Shown: positions 1 to 7,279 of the stretch, piece after piece
How positions within the stretch are numbered: position 1 is the first letter of the stretch
Layout of the letters: the number at the start of each line of letters is the position of its first letter
NCBI GenBank assembly: GCA_002313895.1
Contig: DCAW01000021.1
Location: 25,507-47,902 of the forward strand
Direction: 5' to 3'
Source: Dehalococcoidia bacterium UBA1123
GTDB taxonomy: Bacteria; Chloroflexota; Dehalococcoidia; Lucifugimonadales; UBA1123
Length of the DNA stretch: 22,396 nucleotides
Notes under the pieces: generated by a model
What the model was told of the DNA's origin: nothing
The model's input: only the letters and a program-made list of their open reading frames with translations
Database searches by the model: none
Program-made: the position numbers and the translations under genes

Positions 1-18
1 CCCTGAAACCTCGTCCAG

Positions 19-47
19 TTGACCGTTCACGACTGCATTGTTACACT
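19..47 (+). promoter_or_regulatory. sigma70-type promoter of the dienelactone hydrolase gene
   Basis: A -35 box TTGACC (19-24) and a -10 box TACACT (42-47) are separated by exactly 17 bases and lie upstream of the gene starting at 124. The same -35 hexamer with the same spacing occurs before the NHL gene (18568-18596), which supports both calls. Transcription would start near position 54, directly before a leader hairpin. Confidence 0.55.
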
Positions 48-55
48 CACACCCA

Positions 56-90
56 CTAGCCACCGGAGTCACACTCCGACTTTCGGCTAG
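56..90 (+). promoter_or_regulatory. nested inverted repeat in the 5' leader
   Basis: CTAGCC (56-61) pairs with GGCTAG (85-90), and inside it CGGAGT (64-69) pairs with ACTCCG (73-78). The element begins at about the predicted transcription start and ends 18 bases before the Shine-Dalgarno sequence. It could be an operator or a leader hairpin that stabilises the mRNA. The pairing is visible; the role is inferred. Confidence 0.35.
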
Positions 91-123
91 AGATTCACCA
101 GTCCACACGAGGGAGGGTTATTT

Positions 124-888
124 ATGTGGAACCAGTTCAACACGGCTGACTACGAGGGTATGATCGCCGAGACGGTCACCATCAAGGGTCATAACGGAGA
201 CCAGATCAACGCCTACTCGGCGCGGCCCATTGGGTCTGGCCCCTACCCTAGCATAGTGCTAATTCACCATCTGCCAGGCTGGGACGAGCTGTACAGAGAA
301 TTCGCCCGTCGGTTCGCTCATCAGGGATTCGTCGTTATCTGTCCTGACCTATTCGCCAGGTTCGGCCAGGGTTCGCCCGACGACATCGCATCGGCGGCGC
401 GTGGCGAGGGCGGCGTGTCGGACGATAGCGTGCTTGGCGACTGCGAAGCGGCGAGAGACTATCTGAAAGCCCTGCCATACACCAACGGCAAGGTCGGGAT
501 CATCGGAAGCTGCTCCGGCGGACGCCACACCTTCATGGTGGCCTGCCGAGCCGACGGATTCGACGCGGCTGTGGAACTCTGGGGCGGTCGGGTCGTAATG
601 GGCGCCGACGATCTGTCTCCAGCACAGCCCAAAGCCCCCATCGACATGACAGACGGCCTCTCTGCTCCTCTGTTAGGGATTTTCGGCAACGACGATCAGA
701 GTCCTTCTCCAGAACAGGTCAACCAACACGAAGAAGCGCTAAAGGCGGCGGGCAAGAACTACGAGTTCCACCGCTACGACGGCGCGGGTCACGGCTTCTG
801 GTACTACGACCGGCCAGCATACCGTCCTGAGCAGGCAATGGATTCCTGGGGCAAGACCCTCGCGTTCTTCGGCGAGAATCTTAGTTAG
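124..888 (+). CDS. dienelactone hydrolase family protein
   Basis: A 254-residue alpha/beta hydrolase of the dienelactone hydrolase family, whose characterised members hydrolyse dienelactones (cyclic enol-lactones) to maleylacetate in the cytoplasm during catechol breakdown. The nucleophile elbow reads GSCSGG, with Cys130 replacing the usual serine, as is typical of this family. The acid is probably Asp190 or Asp191 (FGNDD), and His223 lies in GAGHGF. The oxyanion region IHHLPGWDE is near residues 47-55. There is no signal peptide, and the length is usual for the family. The start is fixed by a strong Shine-Dalgarno sequence GAGGGAGGG (109-117) six bases before ATG. It appears to be a single-gene unit with its own promoter (19-47) and a terminator near 1051-1090. 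Many family members act on other esters or lactones, so the substrate is open. The family call is firm. Confidence 0.9.
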   Translation: MWNQFNTADYEGMIAETVTIKGHNGDQINAYSARPIGSGPYPSIVLIHHLPGWDELYREFARRFAHQGFVVICPDLFARFGQGSPDDIASAARGEGGVSDDSVLGDCEAARDYLKALPYTNGKVGIIGSCSGGRHTFMVACRADGFDAAVELWGGRVVMGADDLSPAQPKAPIDMTDGLSAPLLGIFGNDDQSPSPEQVNQHEEALKAAGKNYEFHRYDGAGHGFWYYDRPAYRPEQAMDSWGKTLAFFGENLS

Positions 889-892
889 GGGT

Positions 893-917
893 AGCTGTCA
901 GCTTTCAGCCGTCAGCA
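893..917 (+). repeat. post-stop TCAGC-type degenerate repeat
   Basis: Directly behind the stop codon at 888 lies a run of the form AGCTGTCAGC-TTTCAGCC-GTCAGCA. Related TCAGC/TCAGG strings follow the stop codons at 5512, 16654, 19614 and 21321. It is not coding and may be a dispersed intergenic repeat family. Confidence 0.45.
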
Positions 918-1170
918 ACGAGCCATTCTGAGTCCGCAGACGAAGAATCTGGTCGCACGTAGACCACAGTCGTATCTGTAAGCGACCAGATGTTTCGCTC
1001 CGCTCAACATGGCGATGTTGCCGGCATGAATACGCACACGCAATTAGCGACCAGTCCGAGGCGAATACTTGCCTCGGACTGGTTTGTTCTTGTGGCTGGC
1101 GCCTCATCTCACCTGTGTCTAAGGTCTCTTCAACCTCTGCCATCACCTTCTCTTCAATGATCTTGGTCAT
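898..1170 (-). CDS. doubtful small ORF with a strong ribosome binding site
   Basis: An ATG at 1170 (complement) is preceded by AAAGGAG eight bases upstream, one of the better Shine-Dalgarno sequences in the window. The first 29 or so residues (MTKIIEEKVMAEVEETLD and on) are acidic, helical-looking and not recognised. The ORF then runs straight through the hairpin at 1051-1082 and the dispersed repeat at 922-1013. The latter yields the HVERSETS-like peptide that such repeats commonly give when translated, and is probably not real protein. The true product may be a short leader-like peptide, or the N-terminus of a gene whose remainder was replaced by repeats. No function is proposed. Confidence 0.25.
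   Translation of the reverse strand: MTKIIEEKVMAEVEETLDTGEMRRQPQEQTSPRQVFASDWSLIACAYSCRQHRHVERSETSGRLQIRLWSTCDQILRLRTQNGSLLTAES
922..1013. repeat. dispersed hairpin repeat, copy 1 (REP/MITE-like)
   Basis: An imperfect long hairpin. The left arm includes GCCATTCTGAG (922-932) and CGAAGAATCTGGTCGC (941-956). The right arm includes GCGACCAGATGTTTCG (982-997) and GCTCAACATGGC (1002-1013). The inner arms pair over 16 bases with two mismatches. A second, diverged copy lies at 5582-5675 with the same order of blocks. No transposase is encoded, so it would be a non-autonomous or REP-like element. Confidence 0.6.
1051..1090 (+). terminator. rho-independent terminator
   Basis: A perfect 12-base-pair stem: CCAGTCCGAGGC (1051-1062) pairs with GCCTCGGACTGG (1071-1082) around an 8-base loop. 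On the plus strand it is followed by the T-rich TTTGTTCTT. It probably ends the dienelactone hydrolase transcript. On the minus strand the following bases are not T-rich. Confidence 0.65.
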
Positions 1171-1443
1171 CGTCTCGACTCCTTTCCGATTCGGACTCTG
1201 GATTCTGGTATCGCTGTGCCTGTTAGTCACCGGCGAAACTCTAACTTGACCCTATAGTCATACTAGGCCACAGAGCTTCCAGCGATAACACCCGTCAGAG
1301 TAAGCAACGGGTAGTCCTGGGATTGGAGACGGGTAGGTCTGTGCTCCCCGCACGAAGGCGGAGGATGGTGGAAGAATCGCGAATATTGATAGCCCGAACT
1401 TAACACCAGCGCGGGCTAGCTATGGAGGTTCGTGAGGAGACGG

Positions 1444-2010
1444 CTACCAGAGCCAGATTGATCGCGTGAGTTGGTGCGCCCATGCGCCACCCATCGCCAA
1501 CAGAAAGTAGCGAGGTATCCGACCAACGACTATTGCTGAGACGTATCCGAACATGGGATAGTTCGCCATCGGCGCGACCAGCCGAATAGGGTAAAACGGC
1601 ACCGGTGTTAACGCGAAAAACACGATGGTCCACCAGGGAGCCCGGTTGAACAGGTTCGTCGTTGTTCTCATTATCCAGGCCTTCTTGACGGCTGCGATTC
1701 GGTCAATCTGGAACACTCTGGTGAACAACGCGTGGTCGATCGTGGAAGCGAACATCGTGGCGAATCCTCCAACAACGGTGACCAAGAGTGGAGGGTAGAT
1801 GGCCCCTGCGTAGATGACGGCAGGCTCGTGTGGCAGCCAGAGAAAACTGTTGCCGGGAATCGAGTACCAGAAAAAAACCGATATTTGCCACCAGTCAGGA
1901 AAATACTGACGCGTTATCAGCGTGCATATCAGGGCGGGGACGATAATTCCTGCCAGCAGCAATGGGGCTGGCTGCATCACCCTGCGCTGGAACACAGGGT
2001 TGATTACCAC
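1444..2010 (-). CDS. VTT/DedA-like (SNARE-associated) membrane protein
   Basis: A 188-residue integral membrane protein. Hydrophobic segments fall near residues 16-33, 42-58, 66-87, 127-147 and 155-174. The C-terminal half has the VTT/DedA pattern: TPVPFYPIRLVAP (135-147), where polar and proline residues enter the membrane, then GRIPRYFLLAMGG (163-175). Members are proposed lipid scramblases or transporters in the inner membrane. The GTG start at 2010 overlaps the stop of the upstream phosphodiesterase gene by 7 bases, which implies translational coupling; an ATG at residue 12 is an alternative start. The pairing with an AlkP-fold hydrolase suggests joint work on a lipid or polyprenyl phosphate, which is inference. 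The protein is slightly short at its C-terminus for a DedA protein, but nothing in the sequence shows that it is broken. Confidence 0.7.
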   Translation of the reverse strand: MVINPVFQRRVMQPAPLLLAGIIVPALICTLITRQYFPDWWQISVFFWYSIPGNSFLWLPHEPAVIYAGAIYPPLLVTVVGGFATMFASTIDHALFTRVFQIDRIAAVKKAWIMRTTTNLFNRAPWWTIVFFALTPVPFYPIRLVAPMANYPMFGYVSAIVVGRIPRYFLLAMGGAWAHQLTRSIWLW

Positions 2011-3500
2011 AGACTGCGCCCTGGGATCGGCTTCGTGGATGTCAGATCAAGAGATTCAGCGATCGTCGGGAATATATCCACCGTTCGCACTGGCCCTGAG
2101 GCTGACAGAGGCCGGTTGCTCAGAATAGGGACCTTCATGTGCTCTCGACACAACGCTCCGTGGGACGACCGATGCTCCGGCCATTCGCGTCTGCCTCTGA
2201 GATCGTAGCCGGGTTTGGATGTGACCACTAGGTCCCCAGTTCGTTCGCTGGTGAATATCTGTGACAATTGCTCCAACGCATCGGGAAATCGACCGTCGAT
2301 TGTGAGTTCCAGAGCTTCAGACTCGTGAACGCTCGCGCTGGAGAACCCAAGCTCAAGGGGGTCTGACCCTTCATAGCTATATATGAAACGCTCGCCCTTC
2401 CGACGCACCAGGCCTTCGCCTGAATCGGAAATAATCTTTACGGCCCCGTTATCGTGGCGATAAGCGGCCCACTCGACTTCGGGCCGGTGCCGAAGTGTTT
2501 CCAGCAATCGCTGGTGTTCGCGCTCCAACTCGTCGCCAACCAGGGATCTTTCCCATCTGCCGTCCGATGCCACATAGACATTGGCGAAAGCGTTGCCAGA
2601 CACCGCGACCGCGGCGTCAAGTTTACGCGGATATATGCTGGGGTGCTCGAACACGCTGTATCCAAGTTCTGACACCAATCTGGTCAAATCCAAGTGGTCC
2701 TGTGTCTGGCTATGGCCGTGGTCGCTGGCGATCATGAGATGGGTGCGATCCCAAACGCCGAATTTTTTCAACCGGGTTACGATGGAACCTATGATTCCAT
2801 CGATCCGCTGGTAAGCGTCAATTGTCCGCTTATGGTGTGGCCCGTGAGCGTGGGATGCTGTATCCACGCCTAGGAGCGGAAGAAAGATGAACCGGGGCAG
2901 GTCGCTGGCGTTGCCATTGAGGCTTCTAATAAGACTGTTGAACGCAAACTTGTCCACGAAGTCCGATCGCTTGAAGTAGTGGGACAGGAACATGAGCGGC
3001 CAGGACATTCCGTAGAAGCGGTTTGAGCCGGACGACAGCCCGCGATGGATGTCACTGCGAATTGCCATAGAATTTGGGCTCAATTCGAACAGTGTCTCCA
3101 GCGAATCAGGCAAGTCTTCATTGAACCGTAGGTGCGCTGGCCCGACGTAAGAACGGTGACCGGAAACAACAAAATTGCCTGTCGCGAACCGAGATTTGTC
3201 CACCCATCGGATACCCGGCATGTTCGCGGCTCCCGGATATTGCCCTGTAAGCATAGGCAGATAGGCAACGTCCGTGACAGATGGCAGAACTGTCACGCCT
3301 TCGACGTGAGAGCCTTCGCGCAACACATATCGTGAGAAGTTCGGCATTTTGTCCGACTCGCACAACGCTCGAAGGACATCTGCTCTGAACCCGTCAGCCA
3401 ATATGAAGACGGCCAAGTCTATATCCGTGCTGTGGGCCGCTCTAGAAGGCAGGGCACGCGGCTCGGTAGCGCCGACAGGTTGTTCTCTTATTGGGGGCAT
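2004..3500 (-). CDS. type I phosphodiesterase/nucleotide pyrophosphatase (AlkP superfamily)
   Basis: A 498-residue metal-dependent hydrolase of the alkaline phosphatase superfamily, type I phosphodiesterase/nucleotide pyrophosphatase branch. The metal and catalytic residues are in the usual order: Asp36 (ILADGFRAD), probable nucleophile Thr76 (PSVTD), Asp213 and His217 (GVDTASHAHGP), Asp260-His261 (SDHGHS) and His447 (SSHGAL). The family cleaves phosphodiester or phosphomonoester bonds using two zinc or similar ions. About 25 residues precede the first strand, and no clear signal peptide is visible, so the cellular location is uncertain. The ATG at 3500 has only a weak upstream purine stretch. 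The downstream VTT-like membrane gene overlaps its stop, so the two form a coupled unit. The substrate could be a nucleotide, a glycerophospholipid headgroup or a polyprenyl phosphate. Confidence 0.85.
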   Translation of the reverse strand: MPPIREQPVGATEPRALPSRAAHSTDIDLAVFILADGFRADVLRALCESDKMPNFSRYVLREGSHVEGVTVLPSVTDVAYLPMLTGQYPGAANMPGIRWVDKSRFATGNFVVSGHRSYVGPAHLRFNEDLPDSLETLFELSPNSMAIRSDIHRGLSSGSNRFYGMSWPLMFLSHYFKRSDFVDKFAFNSLIRSLNGNASDLPRFIFLPLLGVDTASHAHGPHHKRTIDAYQRIDGIIGSIVTRLKKFGVWDRTHLMIASDHGHSQTQDHLDLTRLVSELGYSVFEHPSIYPRKLDAAVAVSGNAFANVYVASDGRWERSLVGDELEREHQRLLETLRHRPEVEWAAYRHDNGAVKIISDSGEGLVRRKGERFIYSYEGSDPLELGFSSASVHESEALELTIDGRFPDALEQLSQIFTSERTGDLVVTSKPGYDLRGRREWPEHRSSHGALCREHMKVPILSNRPLSASGPVRTVDIFPTIAESLDLTSTKPIPGRSLW

Positions 3501-3583
3501 ACGGTTCGTCTCACTGAAAAATACCCACAGCCGAGGTTGTTGCTCGAAACTTTAGCTCGCGCAAGTTGGGTGGCAGTGGCGCG

Positions 3584-3592
3584 ATTGTACCA
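3584..3592 (-). promoter_or_regulatory. possible extended -10 promoter element
   Basis: On the minus strand TGGTACAAT matches an extended -10 (TGN followed by TACAAT) about 85 bases upstream of the phosphodiesterase start. The expected -35 position carries no good hexamer. Weak call. Confidence 0.25.
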
Positions 3593-3604
3593 AACAATGG
3601 CGCT

Positions 3605-3721
3605 TCATGTGCCAATTCCAACAGCACAAGGTGTCGCAATCTCGCCGTTGTTAGGAAGTTCATCTTCGCCTGGGCAGGCTTGCGGTGTGTTTTGGCCGAG
3701 TGTCTGCGCCTGATCCGCCAT
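3605..3721 (-). CDS. doubtful 38-residue ORF coupled to an upstream relic
   Basis: The ATG at 3721 shares its A with the stop codon of an upstream reading frame (TGATG), an arrangement typical of coupled genes. The 38-residue product (MADQAQTLGQNTPQACPG and on) is rich in Gln, Asn, Pro and Gly and has no recognisable domain. No separate ribosome binding site is visible. It could be chance. Confidence 0.2.
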   Translation of the reverse strand: MADQAQTLGQNTPQACPGEDELPNNGEIATPCAVGIGT

Positions 3722-3828
3722 CACGAAGGGGCGTCGGCGCGACACTCCAAGAACCTGATGTCCAGTTTCTCCAACAGGCACACGATCACGTTTTCCAGTT
3801 TCCCGCTGGTGTCAAGAACCAATCTTGA
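3721..3828 (-). pseudogene. possible C-terminal relic of an unidentified gene
   Basis: The minus strand reads RLVLDTSGKLENVIV, then CLLEKLDIRFLEC, then RADAPS and a TGA stop at 3721-3723. The composition and helix pattern look coding, and the LVLDTS string resembles the last strand of small P-loop kinases. Upstream the frame continues as serine- and arginine-rich sequence (SSRARTSTIPRSS) without a recognisable domain, so only a tail would survive. The rest of the intergenic stretch 3501-4057 shows nothing else. A TTGACA at 3930-3935 has no matching -10 box. Confidence 0.25.
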
Positions 3829-4057
3829 AGACCGTGGAATGGTGGAAGTCCGCGCCCTACTGGACAGCGATTGACGTCAATCCGAAACTGACCCCCTGTT
3901 CGATCCTCGCCTCATCGTGGGCTGGATCGTTGACACTCAATGCCTACTCTAGCCTCCTTGTTGTATCATGGCAGAATCTCGTCTCATAAGGCGGGTTTGG
4001 GCGCGACGGCGCGCAACACGATCTTCCAATAACCCGACGATTCCAGGGGGCACACGT

Positions 4058-5512
4058 ATGACGTGGCGGGACGATTACGCAAGCAGACTGGCCTCCGCTG
4101 AGGAAGCGGTGTCCATCGTCAAGAGCGGCGACCGAGTGGTGATACCGCTGACTGAACAGCCAATGACACTTGTGGCCGCGCTCATTGCTCGCAGCCCTGA
4201 ACTGTCGGATGTGACCATTTCCATATCCGCCCCTGGGTTCGACGTCGGCGCTCTGCTGGATGCGGGCTTCCATGTCGAGGTTGAGAACTTCATCGGGCCC
4301 TTCGCCAGAGCCTATGAGAACGAAGGCATCGCGCCGTACTTGCCGCTGGGATTCTCCCTCACCTTCAAGACCAACGACGAACGCCCCGATAATGCCAAAC
4401 CGATCGACACTGTGCTAGTCACCACCGCTCCTCCTGACGAAAACGGCATGGTCGGGTTCGGCCCTCACTCCTGGTTCAAACGGTCGTACGCTCGAAGGGC
4501 GCACAAGGTGATAGCCGAGGTCAATCCCAGCATGATCCGCACTTTTGGCGATTGCTTCCTGCCTGTAAGCTCCTTTGACAAGATGGTGAAGATTGAGCCG
4601 CCAGAGACCACCCGTGAAACTCTGATAGAGATGGTTTCAGGGCTAGAGGACGAAAAGCGCATCGCGCTGGAGCAGATAATCCAGCAGGTGAACCCCAACA
4701 GGCTGGCTCCAATGGCCTCGCGGTTTAGTGTGCTGGACGTCCAACGCCTCAAGACGGTTCTGGGGCTCGACGACCCTCCTCCTGCGGCTGTGGCTATCGC
4801 TGAGAACGTCAAAAAGCTGATAAAACACGGCTCCACAATTCAGATCGGCGTGGGAACGCCTGCTACATACTTGCCCAAACTGGGCGTGTTCGACGACAAG
4901 CTGGATTTGGGCCTGCACTCGGAGCTTACTGTTCCCGGTATCGCGCAATTGGTGGATTCGGGCGTCATCAACGGCAGCCGCAAGACCATCCACAAGAACA
5001 AGGCAGTCGCAGTCGCCTGGAGTGGGTCAGACGACCGAGACCTGGCAGTCATCGACGGCAACCCGACCTTTGAGCTTTACGAGCCAGACTATCTGTTAGA
5101 CCCCTGGCTCATCGCCCAGAACCACCAACAGGTGGGCCTAAACAACGCCCTGAGCGTTGATCTCGTCGGACAGATAAACTCCGAGAGCGTTTTCGGGGGC
5201 CAGATGTACAACGGCATCGGCGGCCAGCCCGAGACTCACATGGGCGCTCTTTACTCCAGAGGCGGCAGAGCGATAACTCTGCTCTACTCAACTGCTGCAG
5301 ACGGCGCAATTTCGAGAATCGTCGCCAGATTCGCCGAGGGCGAGATCGTGACGATCCCCCGCTTCTGGGCGGACACCATCGTGACCGAGTACGGCATCGC
5401 CGAGCTTGCAGGCAGGAACCATCGAGAACGGGCCGAGGCGCTAATCGCCATAGCTCACCCCGACTTCCGCGCTGAGTTGCGGGCCGACGCCACTAAGTGG
5501 ATTCCGGAATAG
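4058..5512 (+). CDS. acetyl-CoA hydrolase/transferase family protein (4-hydroxybutyrate CoA-transferase-like)
   Basis: A family I CoA-transferase of 484 residues, which moves CoA between acyl-CoA and a free acid through a glutamyl-CoA intermediate. The N-terminal domain covers about residues 1-190 (residues 111-140 carry VLVTTAPPDENGMVGFGP). The C-terminal domain holds QIGVGT (262-267) and LGLHSE, whose Glu289 is the expected catalytic residue. Further on come QINSESVFGG and the family block YNGIGGQPE followed by GGRAITLLYST. The reading frame is open back to 3968, but the ATG at 4058 is preceded by AGGGGG with a 7-base gap, and homology begins there, so the upstream 30 arginine-rich codons are excluded. 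It stands alone, followed by repeats. Likely donors and acceptors (acetate, butyrate, 4-hydroxybutyrate) cannot be told apart. Confidence 0.88.
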   Translation: MTWRDDYASRLASAEEAVSIVKSGDRVVIPLTEQPMTLVAALIARSPELSDVTISISAPGFDVGALLDAGFHVEVENFIGPFARAYENEGIAPYLPLGFSLTFKTNDERPDNAKPIDTVLVTTAPPDENGMVGFGPHSWFKRSYARRAHKVIAEVNPSMIRTFGDCFLPVSSFDKMVKIEPPETTRETLIEMVSGLEDEKRIALEQIIQQVNPNRLAPMASRFSVLDVQRLKTVLGLDDPPPAAVAIAENVKKLIKHGSTIQIGVGTPATYLPKLGVFDDKLDLGLHSELTVPGIAQLVDSGVINGSRKTIHKNKAVAVAWSGSDDRDLAVIDGNPTFELYEPDYLLDPWLIAQNHQQVGLNNALSVDLVGQINSESVFGGQMYNGIGGQPETHMGALYSRGGRAITLLYSTAADGAISRIVARFAEGEIVTIPRFWADTIVTEYGIAELAGRNHRERAEALIAIAHPDFRAELRADATKWIPE

Positions 5513-5518
5513 GTTCGT

Positions 5519-5572
5519 GGGTATCAGGTTTTCAGGTGTCAGGGAGCCGTCGGCAATCAGCTTTTAGCTGTG
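5519..5572 (+). repeat. post-stop TCAGG/TCAGC degenerate repeat
   Basis: Starting 7 bases behind the stop at 5512 is a run of TATCAGG, TTTTCAGG, TGTCAGG, AATCAGC and TTTTAGC units. It is related to the strings behind other plus-strand genes and leads directly into the second copy of the hairpin repeat. Confidence 0.4.
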
Positions 5573-5581
5573 GGCTAGCCT

Positions 5582-5675
5582 GCCATTCCGAGAGGGGGGC
5601 TTCGAAGATTCTGACGTCAGATAGGCAACGGCTGACTCACACGCGACCAGATGCTTCGCCGCAGCTCAGCATGGC
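5582..5675. repeat. dispersed hairpin repeat, copy 2 (REP/MITE-like)
   Basis: A diverged copy of the element at 922-1013. Outer arms are GCCATTCCGAG (5582-5592) and GCTCAGCATGGC (5664-5675); inner arms are CGAAGATTCTG (5603-5613) and GCGACCAGATGCTTCG (5643-5658). The right arms of the two copies match closely (GCGACCAGATG, then TTCGC, then CTCA-CATGGC), followed by a shared CAATGTT/GATGTT. Both copies lie behind plus-strand genes. Confidence 0.55.
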
Positions 5676-5680
5676 AATGT

Positions 5681-6284
5681 TCACAGCGTTCGCAGGCACA
5701 GGTCGCATAGATCGTCAAGCGTCGCGTTAGACTAAACATAGACGACCTTCATCCCAAGCTGTTCCGCTCTTGCCCTAGTGCGGTAGTCGTGCCAGATGCT
5801 TCGCTCCAGGCACAACTGGATCATCAATTCTTCGTCAGATACGCCGTGCCAGAAATCCTCGTTCGCTCGAATCCTCTGCTCCAGAAAGCTGTCCTCAGCC
5901 ACCATCCACAACGACTCAACGCTTCTAAGGTTTAGATTTGCGACGGCTTCGGGCATCAACGTCCAGCCCTCGATGACGATGGGGCCTGCCCAGTCCGCGT
6001 GCGGCGGATAACTGCTTCGACGGCAGGCATGAGGCCTGGGGTTGATTCTCGGCGTCCTGAATCAACCGCTCGGTCGAACGCGACACGTAGTATTCTCGAT
6101 GGTCGATCCCGCTCATGAGATGAAGGTTTGGGTGAGAGTCGGGAGTGGTGACGGCCCTTATAGACTGGCCCAGATCGTCTGTCGACATCGTCCCATAGTC
6201 CAGCCCCGCGGCGAACCTGCGGGCTATCGTCGTCTTGCCGATCATCGGAGGGGCCCCAATCAGAATCACACTGGGTTGTCTCAT
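5681..6284 (-). pseudogene. P-loop kinase-like gene, frameshifted
   Basis: The N-terminal frame starts at ATG 6284 with a nucleotide-binding loop GAPPMIGKTT (residues 10-19) and runs to about 6031. Homology-like sequence then continues in the next frame as MPAVEAVIRR (about 6030-6002). It continues in a third frame as ADWAGPIVIEGWTLMPEAV, down to the stop at 5732. Two single-base losses, near 6030 and 6002, would restore one frame of about 184 codons. Behind the TAG at 5732-5734 the same frame continues as SNATLDDLCDLCLRTL to a TGA at 5681, so the original gene may also have gained that stop. The layout (Walker A, then VIEG followed by a helical tail) fits small AAA/2-phosphoglycerate kinase-like enzymes; the substrate is unknown. 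No good ribosome binding site is seen. Sequencing error is the alternative to decay. Confidence 0.6.
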
Positions 6285-6344
6285 GACGTGACGCCGTGTG
6301 TTGCGCTCATTCCTCGTATAAACGTACTGAGTCGGCAGTATCGG

Positions 6345-7121
6345 TTATTCTGGTTTTTGACCACAGGTTGAAGTCATGAGGTTAAAACGCCAGGAGAAGC
6401 TCTCATCATCGAATAGAGATTTGAACTCCGAATATTCCCGTTCAGAAATCAACCCTGTGGCTATGTAACCTACCTGTAATTGCTCCGTAGTCAAGGACAT
6501 CTCTTTCGATTCGCGCGTTCCCCCCTGCGTCGTAATGGAGCGACCAACGGCCTTCACATGAGTAACCCCCAGTGAGTTCAACTTGCCGAACAGCCGACTC
6601 CCAAAATGCCTGTCCACACCTCAGTTATCCAGATGTTTGTGAATTGCAGCCATTCCAGCTTTGAACAACCGTCGCATCGAAGCTTCTCCTGAGGGGTCTG
6701 GTTCCTCCGTGCCGAAATCGGGTTCTTCGACCAGTATCCACCCCCCAGGCCAGAGCGTCTGAGACAACTTGGCTAATACAGATTCCCGCTCATGAAGATG
6801 CGCCAGCAAAAATCGTGGATGGACAAGATCGTACTCGCGTTGGGGCAGATCTTCGGTCACCACATTGAGTTTCCGTGCCTCAAGGTTTGCATACTCAAGC
6901 ACGTCGATGAGGCGGGTATTTAGATCAACTGCCGTGACTTTTCCTTCTGGGCCTATTTTTGTGCAAAGCCACTCTGCTATTGATCCGCCACCGGGTCCAA
7001 CCTCCAGGCAATCACACCCACTCGATACGCCGATAGCGTCAAGAGCGTTGATCGTTCCAGGGTCCAAGTTATGTTCAAACACAGCTAGCCGTTCCCGCTA
7101 ATAAACCCAATCGTTGTCCAT
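6345..7121 (-). pseudogene. SAM-dependent methyltransferase with two in-frame stop codons
   Basis: Read as one frame of 259 codons from ATG 7121, the product is a class I SAM methyltransferase. Motif I is CLEVGPGGGSIAEWL, the acidic end of strand 2 is VTAVDLN, and the post-motif strand is WILVEEPDFG. The C-terminal part DRHFGSRLFGKL is typical of the family. The frame is broken by TAG at 7098-7100 (context MDNDWVY-stop-RERLAVFEHN) and by TGA at 6621-6623 (context IHKHLDN-stop-GVDRHFG). Each could come from one C-to-T change (CAG to TAG, CGA to TGA). Without readthrough, only fragments starting at GTG 7082 and GTG 6617 would be made. Since TAG and TGA end other genes here, recoding is unlikely. 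No ribosome binding site is visible before 7121. Confidence 0.75.
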
Positions 7122-7159
7122 AATATACCGTGATTTGGTCAATTGTGTTCCCTTTCGAT

Positions 7160-7211
7160 CATTTTACAAACACTGAGCGCCCGACCTCGGTATTCTGAGG
7201 TCGGGCGCTCA
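7160..7211 (-). terminator. rho-independent terminator of the molybdenum hydroxylase operon
   Basis: A perfect 15-base-pair stem: TGAGCGCCCGACCTC (7174-7188) pairs with GAGGTCGGGCGCTCA (7197-7211) around an 8-base loop. On the minus strand it is followed by GTGTTTGTAAAA, moderately T-rich. It lies about 70 bases behind the stop of the Mo subunit gene and is the strongest hairpin in the window. Confidence 0.75.
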
Positions 7212-7279
7212 CGCTTTGGAGTTCGATCAATCCTGATAGAGACGGCGAAACGTCTGACTCTACAAGAGAGGTCTTGCCG

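Noticed and set aside
3870..3905. Possible IS21-like terminal repeat (GTCAATCCGAAACTGACCCC)
   Set aside because: No partner end or transposase fragment was found nearby, so it may be chance.
6345..7121. Selenocysteine or stop-codon reassignment in the methyltransferase
   Set aside because: Two different stop codons (TAG and TGA) at non-catalytic positions, both used as normal stops in neighbouring genes; no SECIS-like hairpin stands out behind the TGA.
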